A stretch of 64,000 nt of DNA from UBA4575 sp002386945. Its GTDB lineage: Bacteria; Pseudomonadota; Gammaproteobacteria; UBA4575. This document shows, piece by piece, positions 1-7,720 of the stretch (the stretch's first letter is position 1; the number at the start of each line of letters is the position of its first letter). The position numbers and the translations under genes were made by a program. The notes under the pieces are model-generated. The model had not been told where the DNA came from and ran no database searches. It saw only the letters and a program-made list of their open reading frames with translations. Location: contig CALSUC010000002.1 in assembly GCA_943789445.1 (NCBI GenBank), positions 310,001 to 374,000 of the forward strand, written 5' to 3'.

Positions 1-2
1 CA

Positions 3-227
3 TCAAAGGTGTTCGTTCTGGTTTATAACCTTTCTAACGTAGATGACATCTTTCAACGCTTCCCAGGGGTTGATGGTAGCCTTTACTTCATCGGTGGCGC
101 AGGTGTGAACTACGTTAAACGAGATGAGATTACCTTGGCGCCAATACGTGTTGGGCTTGGCTGGCGTGCTGGCGCTAGTGTCGGCTATATGAAAATCACT
201 CAGGGTAAGAGTTGGAATCCGTTCTAA
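3..227 (+). CDS. EipA/DUF1134 family envelope protein, C-terminal part
   Basis: This is the last 74 codons of a gene whose start lies left of the window; the frame is open from base 3 to the stop at 225-227. The visible part has the pattern of the DUF1134 family, named after EipA (envelope integrity protein A of Brucella): an FPGVDGS segment, a GGAGVNY segment, then LAPIRVGLGWR and ASVGYMK close to the C-terminus. Family members are small secreted proteins linked to cell-envelope integrity; the export signal cannot be seen here. The family is best known from Alphaproteobacteria, and the next gene, hisI, also looks alphaproteobacterial in style. The assignment rests on motif memory of a partial protein. 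Confidence 0.7.
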   Translation, partial: SKVFVLVYNLSNVDDIFQRFPGVDGSLYFIGGAGVNYVKRDEITLAPIRVGLGWRAGASVGYMKITQGKSWNPF

Positions 228-236
228 AATCTTAAG

Positions 237-252
237 CAGCGTTTCGACGCTG
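237..252. other. Perfect 6-bp hairpin with TTCG tetraloop
   Basis: CAGCGT, loop TTCG, ACGCTG lies 10 bases after the eipA-like stop. No T-run follows on the plus strand, so it is probably not a strong intrinsic terminator. It may stabilise the 3' end of the upstream mRNA. Confidence 0.45.
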
Positions 253-278
253 GAAACTAAAAGGTGCAGTGGTATACT
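250..278 (+). promoter_or_regulatory. Candidate extended -10 promoter for hisI
   Basis: TATACT (273-278) is preceded by TGG, giving an extended -10 element; the -35 position holds only a weak match (CTGGAA at 250-255, 17-base spacer). A 5-bp inverted repeat, GGTGC (263-267) and GCACC (282-286), brackets the -10 and could be an operator. No transcription data exist here; the call is by consensus only. Confidence 0.35.
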
Positions 279-310
279 TTGGCACCGAATAAATATGGAA
301 AACGCGCATT

Positions 311-778
311 ATGTTTGCTCCCCGCGAGAGTGTAGAACAGGTTGAAGAGGGTAACGTCCTAGCACCTAAGTTCGATGAAGATGGATTGATCCCTGTTGTC
401 ACCACGGATATAGATTCCGGTGAATTATTGATGATGGGATATATGAACGTCGAAGCATTCAAAAAAACAGTTGAGACTGGTGAAGCCCATTATTGGAGCC
501 GCAGTCGAGCCTGTTTATGGCATAAGGGAGCTACCAGCGGTCTTGTTCAAAAGATTATCCAAATGCGTATTGATGACGATCAGGACTGTGTCTGGCTACG
601 AGTTGCAGTCAATGGCGGTGCCAGTTGTCATGTTGGCTATCGCTCTTGTTTCTACCGCTCAGTCCCTATTGGAAAGCCCCAAGGTGATGGCCCTCTGATC
701 TTGGACTACCAAGAAGATGATAAAGTATTCGACCCAAAAGAGGTTTACGGTGACGCGCCGAATCCAACTAAACTGTAG
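311..778 (+). CDS. hisI: Phosphoribosyl-AMP cyclohydrolase
   Basis: HisI opens the purine ring of phosphoribosyl-AMP in the third step of histidine synthesis, in the cytoplasm. The 155-residue protein carries the YWSRSR and HKGATSG segments, the metal-binding D-x-D-x-D pattern at Asp88, Asp90 and Asp92, and the zinc cysteines Cys93, Cys106 and Cys113 (the last two in a CHVGYRSC context). It is the single-domain form, without the HisE pyrophosphohydrolase fused to it in enteric bacteria. The extended N-terminus with an FAPR motif is typical of alphaproteobacterial HisI proteins, so transfer is possible (inference). No other histidine gene is in the window. The start at 311 preserves the FAPR segment. 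Confidence 0.93.
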   Translation: MFAPRESVEQVEEGNVLAPKFDEDGLIPVVTTDIDSGELLMMGYMNVEAFKKTVETGEAHYWSRSRACLWHKGATSGLVQKIIQMRIDDDQDCVWLRVAVNGGASCHVGYRSCFYRSVPIGKPQGDGPLILDYQEDDKVFDPKEVYGDAPNPTKL

Positions 779-810
779 TTTCTTTAAAGCGATAAGCCTT
801 TGATATCGTA

Positions 811-1425
811 GTGTTGGATTACATGACTCAAATCCCAGAATTTATTGTTGGAATTCCGACAATTATTTTAATTATGTTTAGCCTCGGTCTGTGTGTTGGC
901 TGGCTGTTACGCATTCTTGTGGCGCGGTTTCAGATGATCAGCTACCGCACGGATGCCCAGCAGCAGTTAGATCAACTGCGTCAGCAGATAGCTCAGCTAA
1001 AACAGGGGCAGTCAGTGGTGGTAACCGCTTCTGTGGTTGCACATCAGTTGGCCGATATTCCTGATATAGATCAATCAGCACTGCCTAAATTGTTCGCACA
1101 AAATATTTCCACTACACAAGACCTACTCAGGTATTGCTCTGAAAGCTCGGCCGTTATTCAGTTGGCGAAGAGTATTGGGGTAGAAGACTTTGCAATTCAA
1201 CGCTGGCTATCGTTAGCTGACTTGATGCGCGTACCGGGCCTGAATGCAGAACATGCTTTGTTGCTTGAGGCGACTGCAATTTATTCTGCTGTCGAATTAG
1301 CGCAGCAAAAGCCGCAGCGTTTAGCAGAGAAGCTCGCACGACAAAATTCATCTCTGAATATTTTATCTGATTTGCCTACAGAAGCGCTCTTGGCCTCATG
1401 GATTGCGCAAGCCTCAAACATCTAG
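811..1425 (+). CDS. Membrane-anchored DUF4332 (helix-hairpin-helix-like) protein
   Basis: The 204-residue protein begins with one hydrophobic segment (about residues 12-35) followed by a short Gln-rich, probably coiled-coil stretch (about 48-66). The C-terminal two thirds match DUF4332: a STTQDLL element, a WLSLADLMRVPGL segment resembling a helix-hairpin-helix, and a closing LPTEALLASWIAQA segment. The family is often predicted to bind nucleic acid or protein through HhH-like folds, but no function is established. The start is GTG at 811; an in-frame ATG at 823 is an alternative that keeps the membrane segment. It follows hisI by 32 bases and may be cotranscribed with it. Confidence 0.7.
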   Translation: MLDYMTQIPEFIVGIPTIILIMFSLGLCVGWLLRILVARFQMISYRTDAQQQLDQLRQQIAQLKQGQSVVVTASVVAHQLADIPDIDQSALPKLFAQNISTTQDLLRYCSESSAVIQLAKSIGVEDFAIQRWLSLADLMRVPGLNAEHALLLEATAIYSAVELAQQKPQRLAEKLARQNSSLNILSDLPTEALLASWIAQASNI

Positions 1426-1661
1426 AAAATCTGCAAGCCAGCCTGATAGAATTCTTGACTTAAGTCATGCAAGATTTCTATCTGCATATTTAATTACATT
1501 GAAACTTATCTCTTCATTGTAACTTTTTAGGCTACTCTCCAGCTTCAAAGTACACAAAAGGTGTGCGTATATCCCTTTCTTTTCTACCTTTGCCATGTAA
1601 AGTATTTAGTTCTTATTATTAATTATAATTTTCAATAGTTTATAGAAATTAAGGAAAGAGC
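1426..1661. other. Intergenic region ahead of the sulfur cluster
   Basis: This 236-base AT-rich gap holds a perfect 12-base palindrome, TGACTTAAGTCA, at 1456-1467, which could be a regulator site. A -10-like TATAAT lies at 1624-1629 without a convincing -35, followed by a purine-rich ribosome site (AAGGAAAGAG) just before the ATG at 1662. No further gene or RNA is evident. Confidence 0.4.
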
Positions 1662-2051
1662 ATGTCGAATAAAGTTTCTGTTGTAGTCATCTCTGGTGAC
1701 CGTGAGCAGTTACAAATGGCCGCTATGTTGGCCTCAGTTGCTGCAGTTAGTGGTAGCGAAGTAACTATATTCCTATCCATGAACGCCATGCGTTATTTCC
1801 AGAAGGGTGATGCTAGCTTGGCACCGGCAGAAGGAGAGGTGGGTGTGCTTCTGCAGAATAAAAATGCACCAGATTTTAGAGAGTTATTCCAATCTGCAGT
1901 AGAGCTAGGTGATGCGAAGGTTTATCCCTGTTCTATGGCCTTAGACATACTCAATATCCCCGTCTCTGATTTAGTTGATTATGTCGCTGAGCCATTGGGC
2001 CTGACAAAGTTTCTAGATATGGCCTCTGATTCACAAGTATGGTCATTCTGA
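1662..2051 (+). CDS. DsrE-family sulfur-carrier-like protein
   Basis: The 129-residue protein is a small alpha/beta protein of the DsrE superfamily, probably the DsrE2/DsrE3 branch. The N-terminus has the strand-helix pattern VSVVVISGD followed by a helix, then TIFLSMNAMRYF. The candidate sulfur-binding residue is Cys90 in the VYPCSMALDIL segment, equivalent to the conserved C-x-M-x-M-D motif of this branch. DsrE proteins accept and relay persulfide sulfur, commonly with TusA, which is the next gene 17 bases downstream. It heads a four-gene same-strand cluster ending at 4005. It has one cysteine only; whether that cysteine is persulfidated is inferred from the family. Confidence 0.82.
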   Translation: MSNKVSVVVISGDREQLQMAAMLASVAAVSGSEVTIFLSMNAMRYFQKGDASLAPAEGEVGVLLQNKNAPDFRELFQSAVELGDAKVYPCSMALDILNIPVSDLVDYVAEPLGLTKFLDMASDSQVWSF

Positions 2052-2068
2052 CCTGAGCTAAAGGAATA

Positions 2069-2305
2069 ATGATTATGAGTGATAGAAAAATCGTAGATGC
2101 AAAGAATACATTTTGCCCGGGACCTCTAATGGAACTGATTGCGAGTATGAAGCAGGCAGAAGTAGGCGATGAGCTGGAAGTACTTTCAACGGATGAGGGT
2201 TCTGCTAATGATATTCCAGAGTGGATTAAAAAAGTAGGTCACCAGGTTCTCGATAGTTTTGATGAGAACGGTGTTTGGCATGTAATTGTTCGTAAAGAAA
2301 AGTAA
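2069..2305 (+). CDS. TusA-family sulfur carrier protein
   Basis: The 78-residue protein has the TusA/SirA fold signature: the CPGP motif near the N-terminus (Cys16 when counted from the ATG at 2069), an L-E-V-L-S-T-D-E-G strand, and a D-I-P-E-W segment. The cysteine of CPGP carries a persulfide in characterised TusA proteins. An ATG at 2075 is an equally good start; an AAGGAATA ribosome site precedes the first. It lies between a DsrE-like gene and an SQR-like gene, so a role in dissimilatory sulfur trafficking is more likely than tRNA thiolation. No tusBCDE genes are in the window. Confidence 0.88.
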   Translation: MIMSDRKIVDAKNTFCPGPLMELIASMKQAEVGDELEVLSTDEGSANDIPEWIKKVGHQVLDSFDENGVWHVIVRKEK

Positions 2306-2331
2306 GTGCGACCAAACCAAATGAGGTTGTT

Positions 2332-3459
2332 ATGAAAGTATTAGTTATTGGCGGCGGCATGGGTGGGACTATTTTTGCAAATAACCTAGCACGTCGTATG
2401 CGCAAAGAATTAAAAGCAGGAAAATCTAGCATTACTATGTTGTCTGCTAGCGATCAACATATGTATCAGCCTGGGCTTTTATATGTTGCGGTGGGTAAGA
2501 TGCAGCCATCAGAAATGTACCGTGATCAGACGAGTCTATTAGAACCTTCAATTCGCTTTGAGGTTGACCCTGTGACCACCTTTGATCTAGATAATAATTA
2601 TGTTATCGCAAAGAGTGGTGCACGCTATGACTATGACATGATCGTGATTGCCACTGGTTCTCGCGCACATGCTGAATCGATTCCCGGGCTGAATGAGCAT
2701 GCATTGCAGTTTTATACTGAGCCTGATGCTGTTGCAATGTATAAGCAGTTAGAGAAATTTGAAGGTGGCAAAGTAGTTGTTGCAGTAGGAGTGCCGCATA
2801 AATGTCCGATGGCACCATTGGAAATAACCTTCATGCTAGTTGATTACTTTAAACAGCGCGGAATCTGGGAAAAGGTTGATCTGCATTACACCTACCCGAT
2901 TGGTCGTGTGCATAGTTTAGAGCCGGTTGCGAAGTGGGCAGCCCCAGAATTTGAGCGTCTAGGCATACAGTATGAGACCTTTTTCAATATGAAAGAGGTG
3001 ACTCAAAATACCATAATTAGTGAAGAGGGCTCAGAACAAGCATTTGACCTGTTGGTGACTATCCCGGCGCATAAGGGCATGCAGGTGATCGAAGATAATG
3101 GTTTGGGTGTGTCCGGCTTTATCGCCACTGATCGGCAACGATTAAATATGGAAGGACGAGACAATGTCTTTGTGCTCGGTGATACCACTAATATTCCTAT
3201 CAGCAAAGCCGGATCTACTGCCCATTATGAAGCAGAGGTTTTAGCTGAGAATGTTGCAGCCCTGGCCGAGTCTGGTATTGCGCCACGGAATTATGATGGC
3301 AAGGTCTTTTGTTTTATTGAGACAGGTGAAGGTAAGGCAAGCTATGCCATGTTTGATTATCAAAATCCGCCGGATCCAAAAGCACCTACTGCCGGAGTTC
3401 ACTGGTTTAAAACCGCTTATAACAAGATGTATTGGGCCAGTGCTCGTGGCTTACTCTAA
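2332..3459 (+). CDS. SQR-like FAD-dependent oxidoreductase
   Basis: The 375-residue flavoprotein belongs to the sulfide:quinone oxidoreductase / flavocytochrome c sulfide dehydrogenase superfamily. It has the N-terminal FAD-binding GGGMGG loop (residues 7-12), an IVIATGS segment, and the C-terminal FAD motif VLGDTTN (about 281-287). Only two cysteines occur: Cys158 in HKCPMAPLE and Cys327 in VFCFIETGEG. They sit where SQR enzymes have their two essential redox cysteines; the third, less conserved SQR cysteine is absent. The end of the protein is rich in aromatic residues, as in SQRs that dip into the membrane. The likely reaction is oxidation of sulfide or a protein persulfide with electrons passed to quinone. 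Substrate and acceptor are inferred. Confidence 0.8.
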   Translation: MKVLVIGGGMGGTIFANNLARRMRKELKAGKSSITMLSASDQHMYQPGLLYVAVGKMQPSEMYRDQTSLLEPSIRFEVDPVTTFDLDNNYVIAKSGARYDYDMIVIATGSRAHAESIPGLNEHALQFYTEPDAVAMYKQLEKFEGGKVVVAVGVPHKCPMAPLEITFMLVDYFKQRGIWEKVDLHYTYPIGRVHSLEPVAKWAAPEFERLGIQYETFFNMKEVTQNTIISEEGSEQAFDLLVTIPAHKGMQVIEDNGLGVSGFIATDRQRLNMEGRDNVFVLGDTTNIPISKAGSTAHYEAEVLAENVAALAESGIAPRNYDGKVFCFIETGEGKASYAMFDYQNPPDPKAPTAGVHWFKTAYNKMYWASARGLL

Positions 3460-3474
3460 ACGAGGTCGATTAAG

Positions 3475-4005
3475 ATGACGCAGTTAGGTGACTTAAGAAT
3501 TGAAGGCAAACGTTTAGCTGAGAGCGCTACGGACGCCTTGAGCGATGACATCATCGCTAGATTGGCTGAGCTTGCAGGGGATAGCCTGGTCCTGTTGGAG
3601 CAGATTAACCAGAGCCAGGTCGATAAAGCCTTGCCTGCGATTAATCGTTTGGTGGAGAACGGTGATCTCGATCGATTGGTAAATCTAACACGTGTACTGG
3701 GTTCGGCGGCCGATGCATTAAGTGATGATATTGTCGCGCGTTTGTCTGAGACACTCAGTGAACTGATGTGTATCGCTGATCGCTTAGCACGTAATGAGAA
3801 TCTGCAGCAGATGTTGAGGCTGTTAGAAAACCAACCTCTGATGGATACTGTGATCAAGCTTGCTGACGCAGCAGCAGAGGTCTCTACTGAGGCAGCTGAA
3901 GAGAGCGCTGGTGGTATTGTGGGGGTATACAAAACCATGACCAATGCCGAAGTGCAGACGGCCTTAGCCGTTGTCGGTCGGATAACCGAGGCCTATCGTC
4001 GCTAG
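3475..4005 (+). CDS. DUF1641 family protein
   Basis: The 176-residue helical protein is typical of DUF1641, a family found next to SQR-like flavoproteins and formate-dehydrogenase-type operons; its function is unknown. It contains an internal duplication: residues 16-46 and 76-106 are alike, both built around ALSDDI(I/V)ARL. The C-terminal part is Ala- and Glu-rich with a G-G-I-V-G-V-Y segment, as is usual in the family. It follows the SQR-like gene by 15 bases and ends the cluster; glnS then reads toward it. A scaffold or accessory role for the flavoprotein is inference from repeated neighbourhood, not from a known activity. Confidence 0.75.
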   Translation: MTQLGDLRIEGKRLAESATDALSDDIIARLAELAGDSLVLLEQINQSQVDKALPAINRLVENGDLDRLVNLTRVLGSAADALSDDIVARLSETLSELMCIADRLARNENLQQMLRLLENQPLMDTVIKLADAAAEVSTEAAEESAGGIVGVYKTMTNAEVQTALAVVGRITEAYRR

Positions 4006-4032
4006 ACGTCTAGAATCAATCTCAGTGATGGT

Positions 4033-5709
4033 TTACTGCTGTTTAATCTTGGCCCAAGTATCACGCAGGGTCACTGTGCGGTTAAAGATTAAACGGCCGT
4101 CTTTGGTCTGCTCTCTATCACGGCTAAAGTAGCCACAACGCTCGAACTGAAAGCCCTGTCCTGTCGTTGCATCGGCTAAACTTGTTTCACCAACACTGTG
4201 TTCTAAAGTAATCGCTGACTCGGGGTTTAAACTGGTCCTAAAGTCGTCGCTAGCGGCCGGATTTGCATCGTTGAATAAACGATCGTAGAGGTGGACTTCT
4301 AGTGCAGTATTTTGTGCGCAACTGACCCAGTGAATAATGCCTTTCACTTTACGGCCATCACCGGTTTTTCCACCTTTAGTTAAAGGATCATAGTTGCAGC
4401 GTAGTTCTGTGATTTGCCCCTGATCGTCATAGATCACTTCATTGCAGGTGATACAGTAAGCAAAACGTAACCGCACTTCTTTACCAGGTGCTAAGCGGAA
4501 GAATTTTTTCTCTGGTTCAAGCATGAAGTCATCACGTTCGATATAGATCTCACGACCAAAATGCAGTGGGCGCTTACCGAGCTCTGGACGTTTAGGATGA
4601 TTAGAAACCTCGAGCATCTCCCCGTCTGGCATATCTTCAGGGTAGTTCTCAATCACGACCTTAATCGGGTTCAGTACACACAGGGCACGTTGAGCATGCT
4701 CATCTAGATCTTCCCGCACACAATTCTCAAGTACGCTGACATCAATCTGGGCATCTTTCTTAGTGATGCCAATACGTTCACAAAAATCACGGATTGCACG
4801 GGCGGTATAGCCACGGCGGCGCATCCCAGAGATGGTTGGCATACGTGGATCATCCCAGCCACTGACATGTTGGTCAGCCACGAGCTGATGCAGTTTTCGC
4901 TTGCTAGTAATGGTGTAATCTAGTGATAGGCGAGCAAATTCTATCTGTTGTGGATGGCAGTCAATGTCTATTTGGCTGATGAACCAGTCATACAAAGGGC
5001 GGTGGTCTTCAAATTCCAAGGTGCATAGTGAGTGGCTAATGCCCTCGATGGCATCTGACATGCAGTGTGCATAGTCGTACATGGGATAGATGCACCACTC
5101 GGAGCCTGTGCGGTGATGATGTGCGAATTTGATGCGGTAAATAGCCGGGTCACGTAGATTAATATTGCCGGAGGCCATGTCAATCTTGGCGCGTAACACG
5201 CGTTCACCTTCCTTAAACTCGCCGCTACGCATACGTGAAAACAGATCTAGGTTTTCTTCTGTGCTGCGATTGCGATAAGGACTGTCTTTGCCTGCTTCCG
5301 TTAGGCTACCGCGGTATTCTCTAACCTGCTCTGCATTTAGGTCGCAAACGTAGGCCTTGCCGGCTTGGATCAGTTGTACTGCATACTGATACAGTGGCTC
5401 GAAGTAATCTGAGGTGAAGAGGGTGTCTTTCCAGCTGAAACCTAACCATTCAACATCATTTCGAATAGCATCGACGTATTCTTGGTTTTCTTTATCTGGA
5501 TTAGTGTCATCAAAGCGTAGATTGCAGGCGCCTGAAAATTCCTCAGCGATACCAAAGTTCAAGCAGATCGACTTAGCATGGCCAATATGCAGATAACCAT
5601 TAGGCTCCGGTGGGAATCGAGTCAAGAGGGTGCTGTCTCCGCTTGCGAGGTCATTACGCACACGGCTGCGAATAAAGTTACTTGAGATACTGTTGTCTTG
5701 GTCTGTCAT
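4033..5709 (-). CDS. glnS: Glutaminyl-tRNA synthetase
   Basis: GlnS charges tRNA-Gln with glutamine. It is a class I synthetase with the HIGH signature at residues 41-44 (PNGYLHIGH), a KMSKS-type loop in the form TSKRKL, the GWDDPRMPT segment, and the C-terminal beta-barrel anticodon-binding region with R-L-A-P-G-K-E-V-R-L-R. The start chosen is ATG at 5709, giving 558 residues, close to the 554 of E. coli; an upstream TTG would add 19 unrelated residues. The gene diverges from birA, and its 3' end faces the DUF1641 gene with a 27-base gap and no clear terminator. Its presence fits a gammaproteobacterium that makes Gln-tRNA directly. Confidence 0.97.
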   Translation of the reverse strand: MTDQDNSISSNFIRSRVRNDLASGDSTLLTRFPPEPNGYLHIGHAKSICLNFGIAEEFSGACNLRFDDTNPDKENQEYVDAIRNDVEWLGFSWKDTLFTSDYFEPLYQYAVQLIQAGKAYVCDLNAEQVREYRGSLTEAGKDSPYRNRSTEENLDLFSRMRSGEFKEGERVLRAKIDMASGNINLRDPAIYRIKFAHHHRTGSEWCIYPMYDYAHCMSDAIEGISHSLCTLEFEDHRPLYDWFISQIDIDCHPQQIEFARLSLDYTITSKRKLHQLVADQHVSGWDDPRMPTISGMRRRGYTARAIRDFCERIGITKKDAQIDVSVLENCVREDLDEHAQRALCVLNPIKVVIENYPEDMPDGEMLEVSNHPKRPELGKRPLHFGREIYIERDDFMLEPEKKFFRLAPGKEVRLRFAYCITCNEVIYDDQGQITELRCNYDPLTKGGKTGDGRKVKGIIHWVSCAQNTALEVHLYDRLFNDANPAASDDFRTSLNPESAITLEHSVGETSLADATTGQGFQFERCGYFSRDREQTKDGRLIFNRTVTLRDTWAKIKQQ

Positions 5710-5891
5710 GAAGGTATCGTCTAAAAGGCTAAAAATCGAAGCTGAATAATGTTGTTGGCAGCACAAGGCTACTAATCCTGCACGCTATAGTACAATGTTA
5801 AGGCGCTTATGGCTCGCCTCTATGTATTAAAGGACGATTTATAGGGGCATAAGATAGAGCGGAATATCATCGCCAACGAGTTTAAAAAAAT

Positions 5892-6875
5892 ATGATTGAA
5901 AACAGAGCGCTTTTAGTCGCACTCAACGAGCATGAGTTTTGTTCTGATGAGATGCTGGCAATACAGTTTTCAACGACTCATCCTGAGATCCATAAGGCAA
6001 TAAAACGCCTCCAGTCTTTAGGGCTAATGATCGAAAATGTGGCCGGTAAAGGCTATCGTTTACAGCATGAACTTGAGCTTTTCAATTCAGATTTACTTCA
6101 TAGCCATTTGCAAAAGGACTGTCGTAGCTCAGAAGATCAGTTGCTGTTATTTGATCAGCTAAGCTCCACCAATCAATTGGCAGGTGAGTTAGTGGCGCCT
6201 AGTCATGGCTATTGGTCAGCGGTTTTATCCGAGTTACAAACAGCGGGTCGTGGTCGCCGTGGCCGTACTTGGATTTCACCCTATGCAGCTAATATTTACT
6301 TGTCGATGGCTTGGACTTTATCGCGTCCCCTTAGTCAGGCTGCCGTACTGAGTCCCTTTCTAGCCTTACGTGTGGGGCAATGCCTGCAGCGATTGGGCGT
6401 GCCAAAAGTGCAGGTGAAATGGCCGAACGATATTTACTGTGATGGGAAAAAGATCGCAGGCCTGTTGCTCGAGTGTTTTGGTGAACTAAGCGATAGCTGC
6501 ACCTTGGTTGTTGGTGTCGGTGTTAATGTGTCTATGAGTACCTATAAAACAATAACAATCGATCAGGAATGGATAGATTTACTAACAGTTATGGGCGCTG
6601 CTGACTGCTTGTCACGGAATCAATTAGCAGCAGAACTGATCAATAGCTTGTTTGTTGCACTGCGTGAGTTTGAATCTGATCAGATGGGGCTATGGCAAGA
6701 ACAATGGCAGGCCATGGATGCATTCCATGGGCAATCAGTAAGCTTACAGGATCCGCATCAAGGGCTGTCAGGGATAGCCCAGGGTATCTGTGCTGATGGT
6801 GCCTATAAAGTATCTAATAAAGAGGGTGAGCATAGGCTGCTGACGGGTGATATGAGTCTAAGGAGAATGACATGA
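5892..6875 (+). CDS. birA: Biotin--protein ligase / biotin operon repressor
   Basis: BirA makes biotinyl-AMP and attaches biotin to the carboxyl carrier protein of acetyl-CoA carboxylase. The 327-residue protein has an N-terminal winged helix-turn-helix (about residues 1-60), so it probably also represses biotin genes. The central ligase domain has the ATP loop GRGRRGRTW at 119-127, KWPND at 176-180 and the catalytic lysine region KKIAGLLLE; a C-terminal SH3-like domain follows. The length is close to the E. coli bifunctional form (321). The stop overlaps the start of coaX by four bases (ATGA), so the two genes are translationally coupled. Confidence 0.96.
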   Translation: MIENRALLVALNEHEFCSDEMLAIQFSTTHPEIHKAIKRLQSLGLMIENVAGKGYRLQHELELFNSDLLHSHLQKDCRSSEDQLLLFDQLSSTNQLAGELVAPSHGYWSAVLSELQTAGRGRRGRTWISPYAANIYLSMAWTLSRPLSQAAVLSPFLALRVGQCLQRLGVPKVQVKWPNDIYCDGKKIAGLLLECFGELSDSCTLVVGVGVNVSMSTYKTITIDQEWIDLLTVMGAADCLSRNQLAAELINSLFVALREFESDQMGLWQEQWQAMDAFHGQSVSLQDPHQGLSGIAQGICADGAYKVSNKEGEHRLLTGDMSLRRMT

Positions 6876-7606
6876 AGTTATTGTTGGATTTTGGGAACAG
6901 TCGCTGCAAATGGGCGCTATTAGATAAAGAACAATTTAGTGATAGCGGTGCGATCTCTTATGCCGATGATGGCGGTCAGCCACAACTAGCAGCTGTAACA
7001 CAACAATTGCCATTAGTTGGCATAAATTCTATTCATATAGTCAGTGTTCTAGGAAAACAACTTGATGCTCAGATAGCAAAAGTACTAGCCCCATATGACC
7101 ATCATTTTTATACATCACAATTGTCGATGCATGGCGTAAAACTCGCCTATGCCGATGCAACTCAATATGGCAATGACCGCTATGCAGCCTTGCTGGCAGC
7201 GCATCAGCTCTATAGTGGAAGTAAAATCATCATAGACTGTGGTACTGCAATAACATTAGATGGTTTAACTGCAGGGGGGGAGCATATGGGAGGGGTGATT
7301 CTGCCTAGCTATGCCAACATGCTACTTGCGTTAAATACAGGCACGCAGAGGTTACCAATAGTGCAGGAGAGTGATGGCGTGCAATTATTTTCTAAATCCA
7401 CCACCAATGCGATTGCCTCCGGTAGTCTGCTTTGTCTGCAGCAGGGATTGAGTGCCATTATTCAGCAAATGAAGCGATATTTGGGTGATGATTGCATACT
7501 TATTGCGACTGGTGGTAATCACAAACAGATGTTGGTGATGTTATCTGAAGATTATATCGATGTACCGAATCTGGTACTGGAAGGTCTTGCACTATTAACG
7601 GAATAA
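6872..7606 (+). CDS. coaX: Type III pantothenate kinase
   Basis: CoaX phosphorylates pantothenate, the first committed step of coenzyme A synthesis. The 244-residue protein has the ASKHA-fold signatures of type III kinases: the phosphate-1 motif LLLDFGNSRCKW at the N-terminus, GNDRYAALL, the IDCGTAIT phosphate-2 motif and GGVILPSY; an ATGG adenosine motif lies near the C-terminus. It belongs to the feedback-insensitive class unrelated to E. coli CoaA. It overlaps birA by four bases. The birA-coaX pair just before the tRNA/tuf cluster is common in gammaproteobacteria such as Pseudomonas. Confidence 0.95.
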   Translation: MKLLLDFGNSRCKWALLDKEQFSDSGAISYADDGGQPQLAAVTQQLPLVGINSIHIVSVLGKQLDAQIAKVLAPYDHHFYTSQLSMHGVKLAYADATQYGNDRYAALLAAHQLYSGSKIIIDCGTAITLDGLTAGGEHMGGVILPSYANMLLALNTGTQRLPIVQESDGVQLFSKSTTNAIASGSLLCLQQGLSAIIQQMKRYLGDDCILIATGGNHKQMLVMLSEDYIDVPNLVLEGLALLTE

Positions 7607-7618
7607 CGCGGATAGAAT

Positions 7619-7644
7619 TTTAAGGCTTTATTTGAAGTCTTAAA
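7619..7644. other. Weak hairpin after coaX
   Basis: TTTAAGGC (7619-7626) pairs with GTCTTAAA (7637-7644) through eight pairs, one of them G-T, with a 10-base AT-rich loop. There is no T-run on either side. It lies between the convergent coaX and glycosyltransferase genes and may be a weak terminator. Confidence 0.25.
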
Positions 7645-7720
7645 GCTACTGACTTAATTGAGTAAGGTTTGTTTCAGGTAATATTTTTATTTCGAAAATT
7701 AAACTGTACTTCAATTGGCA

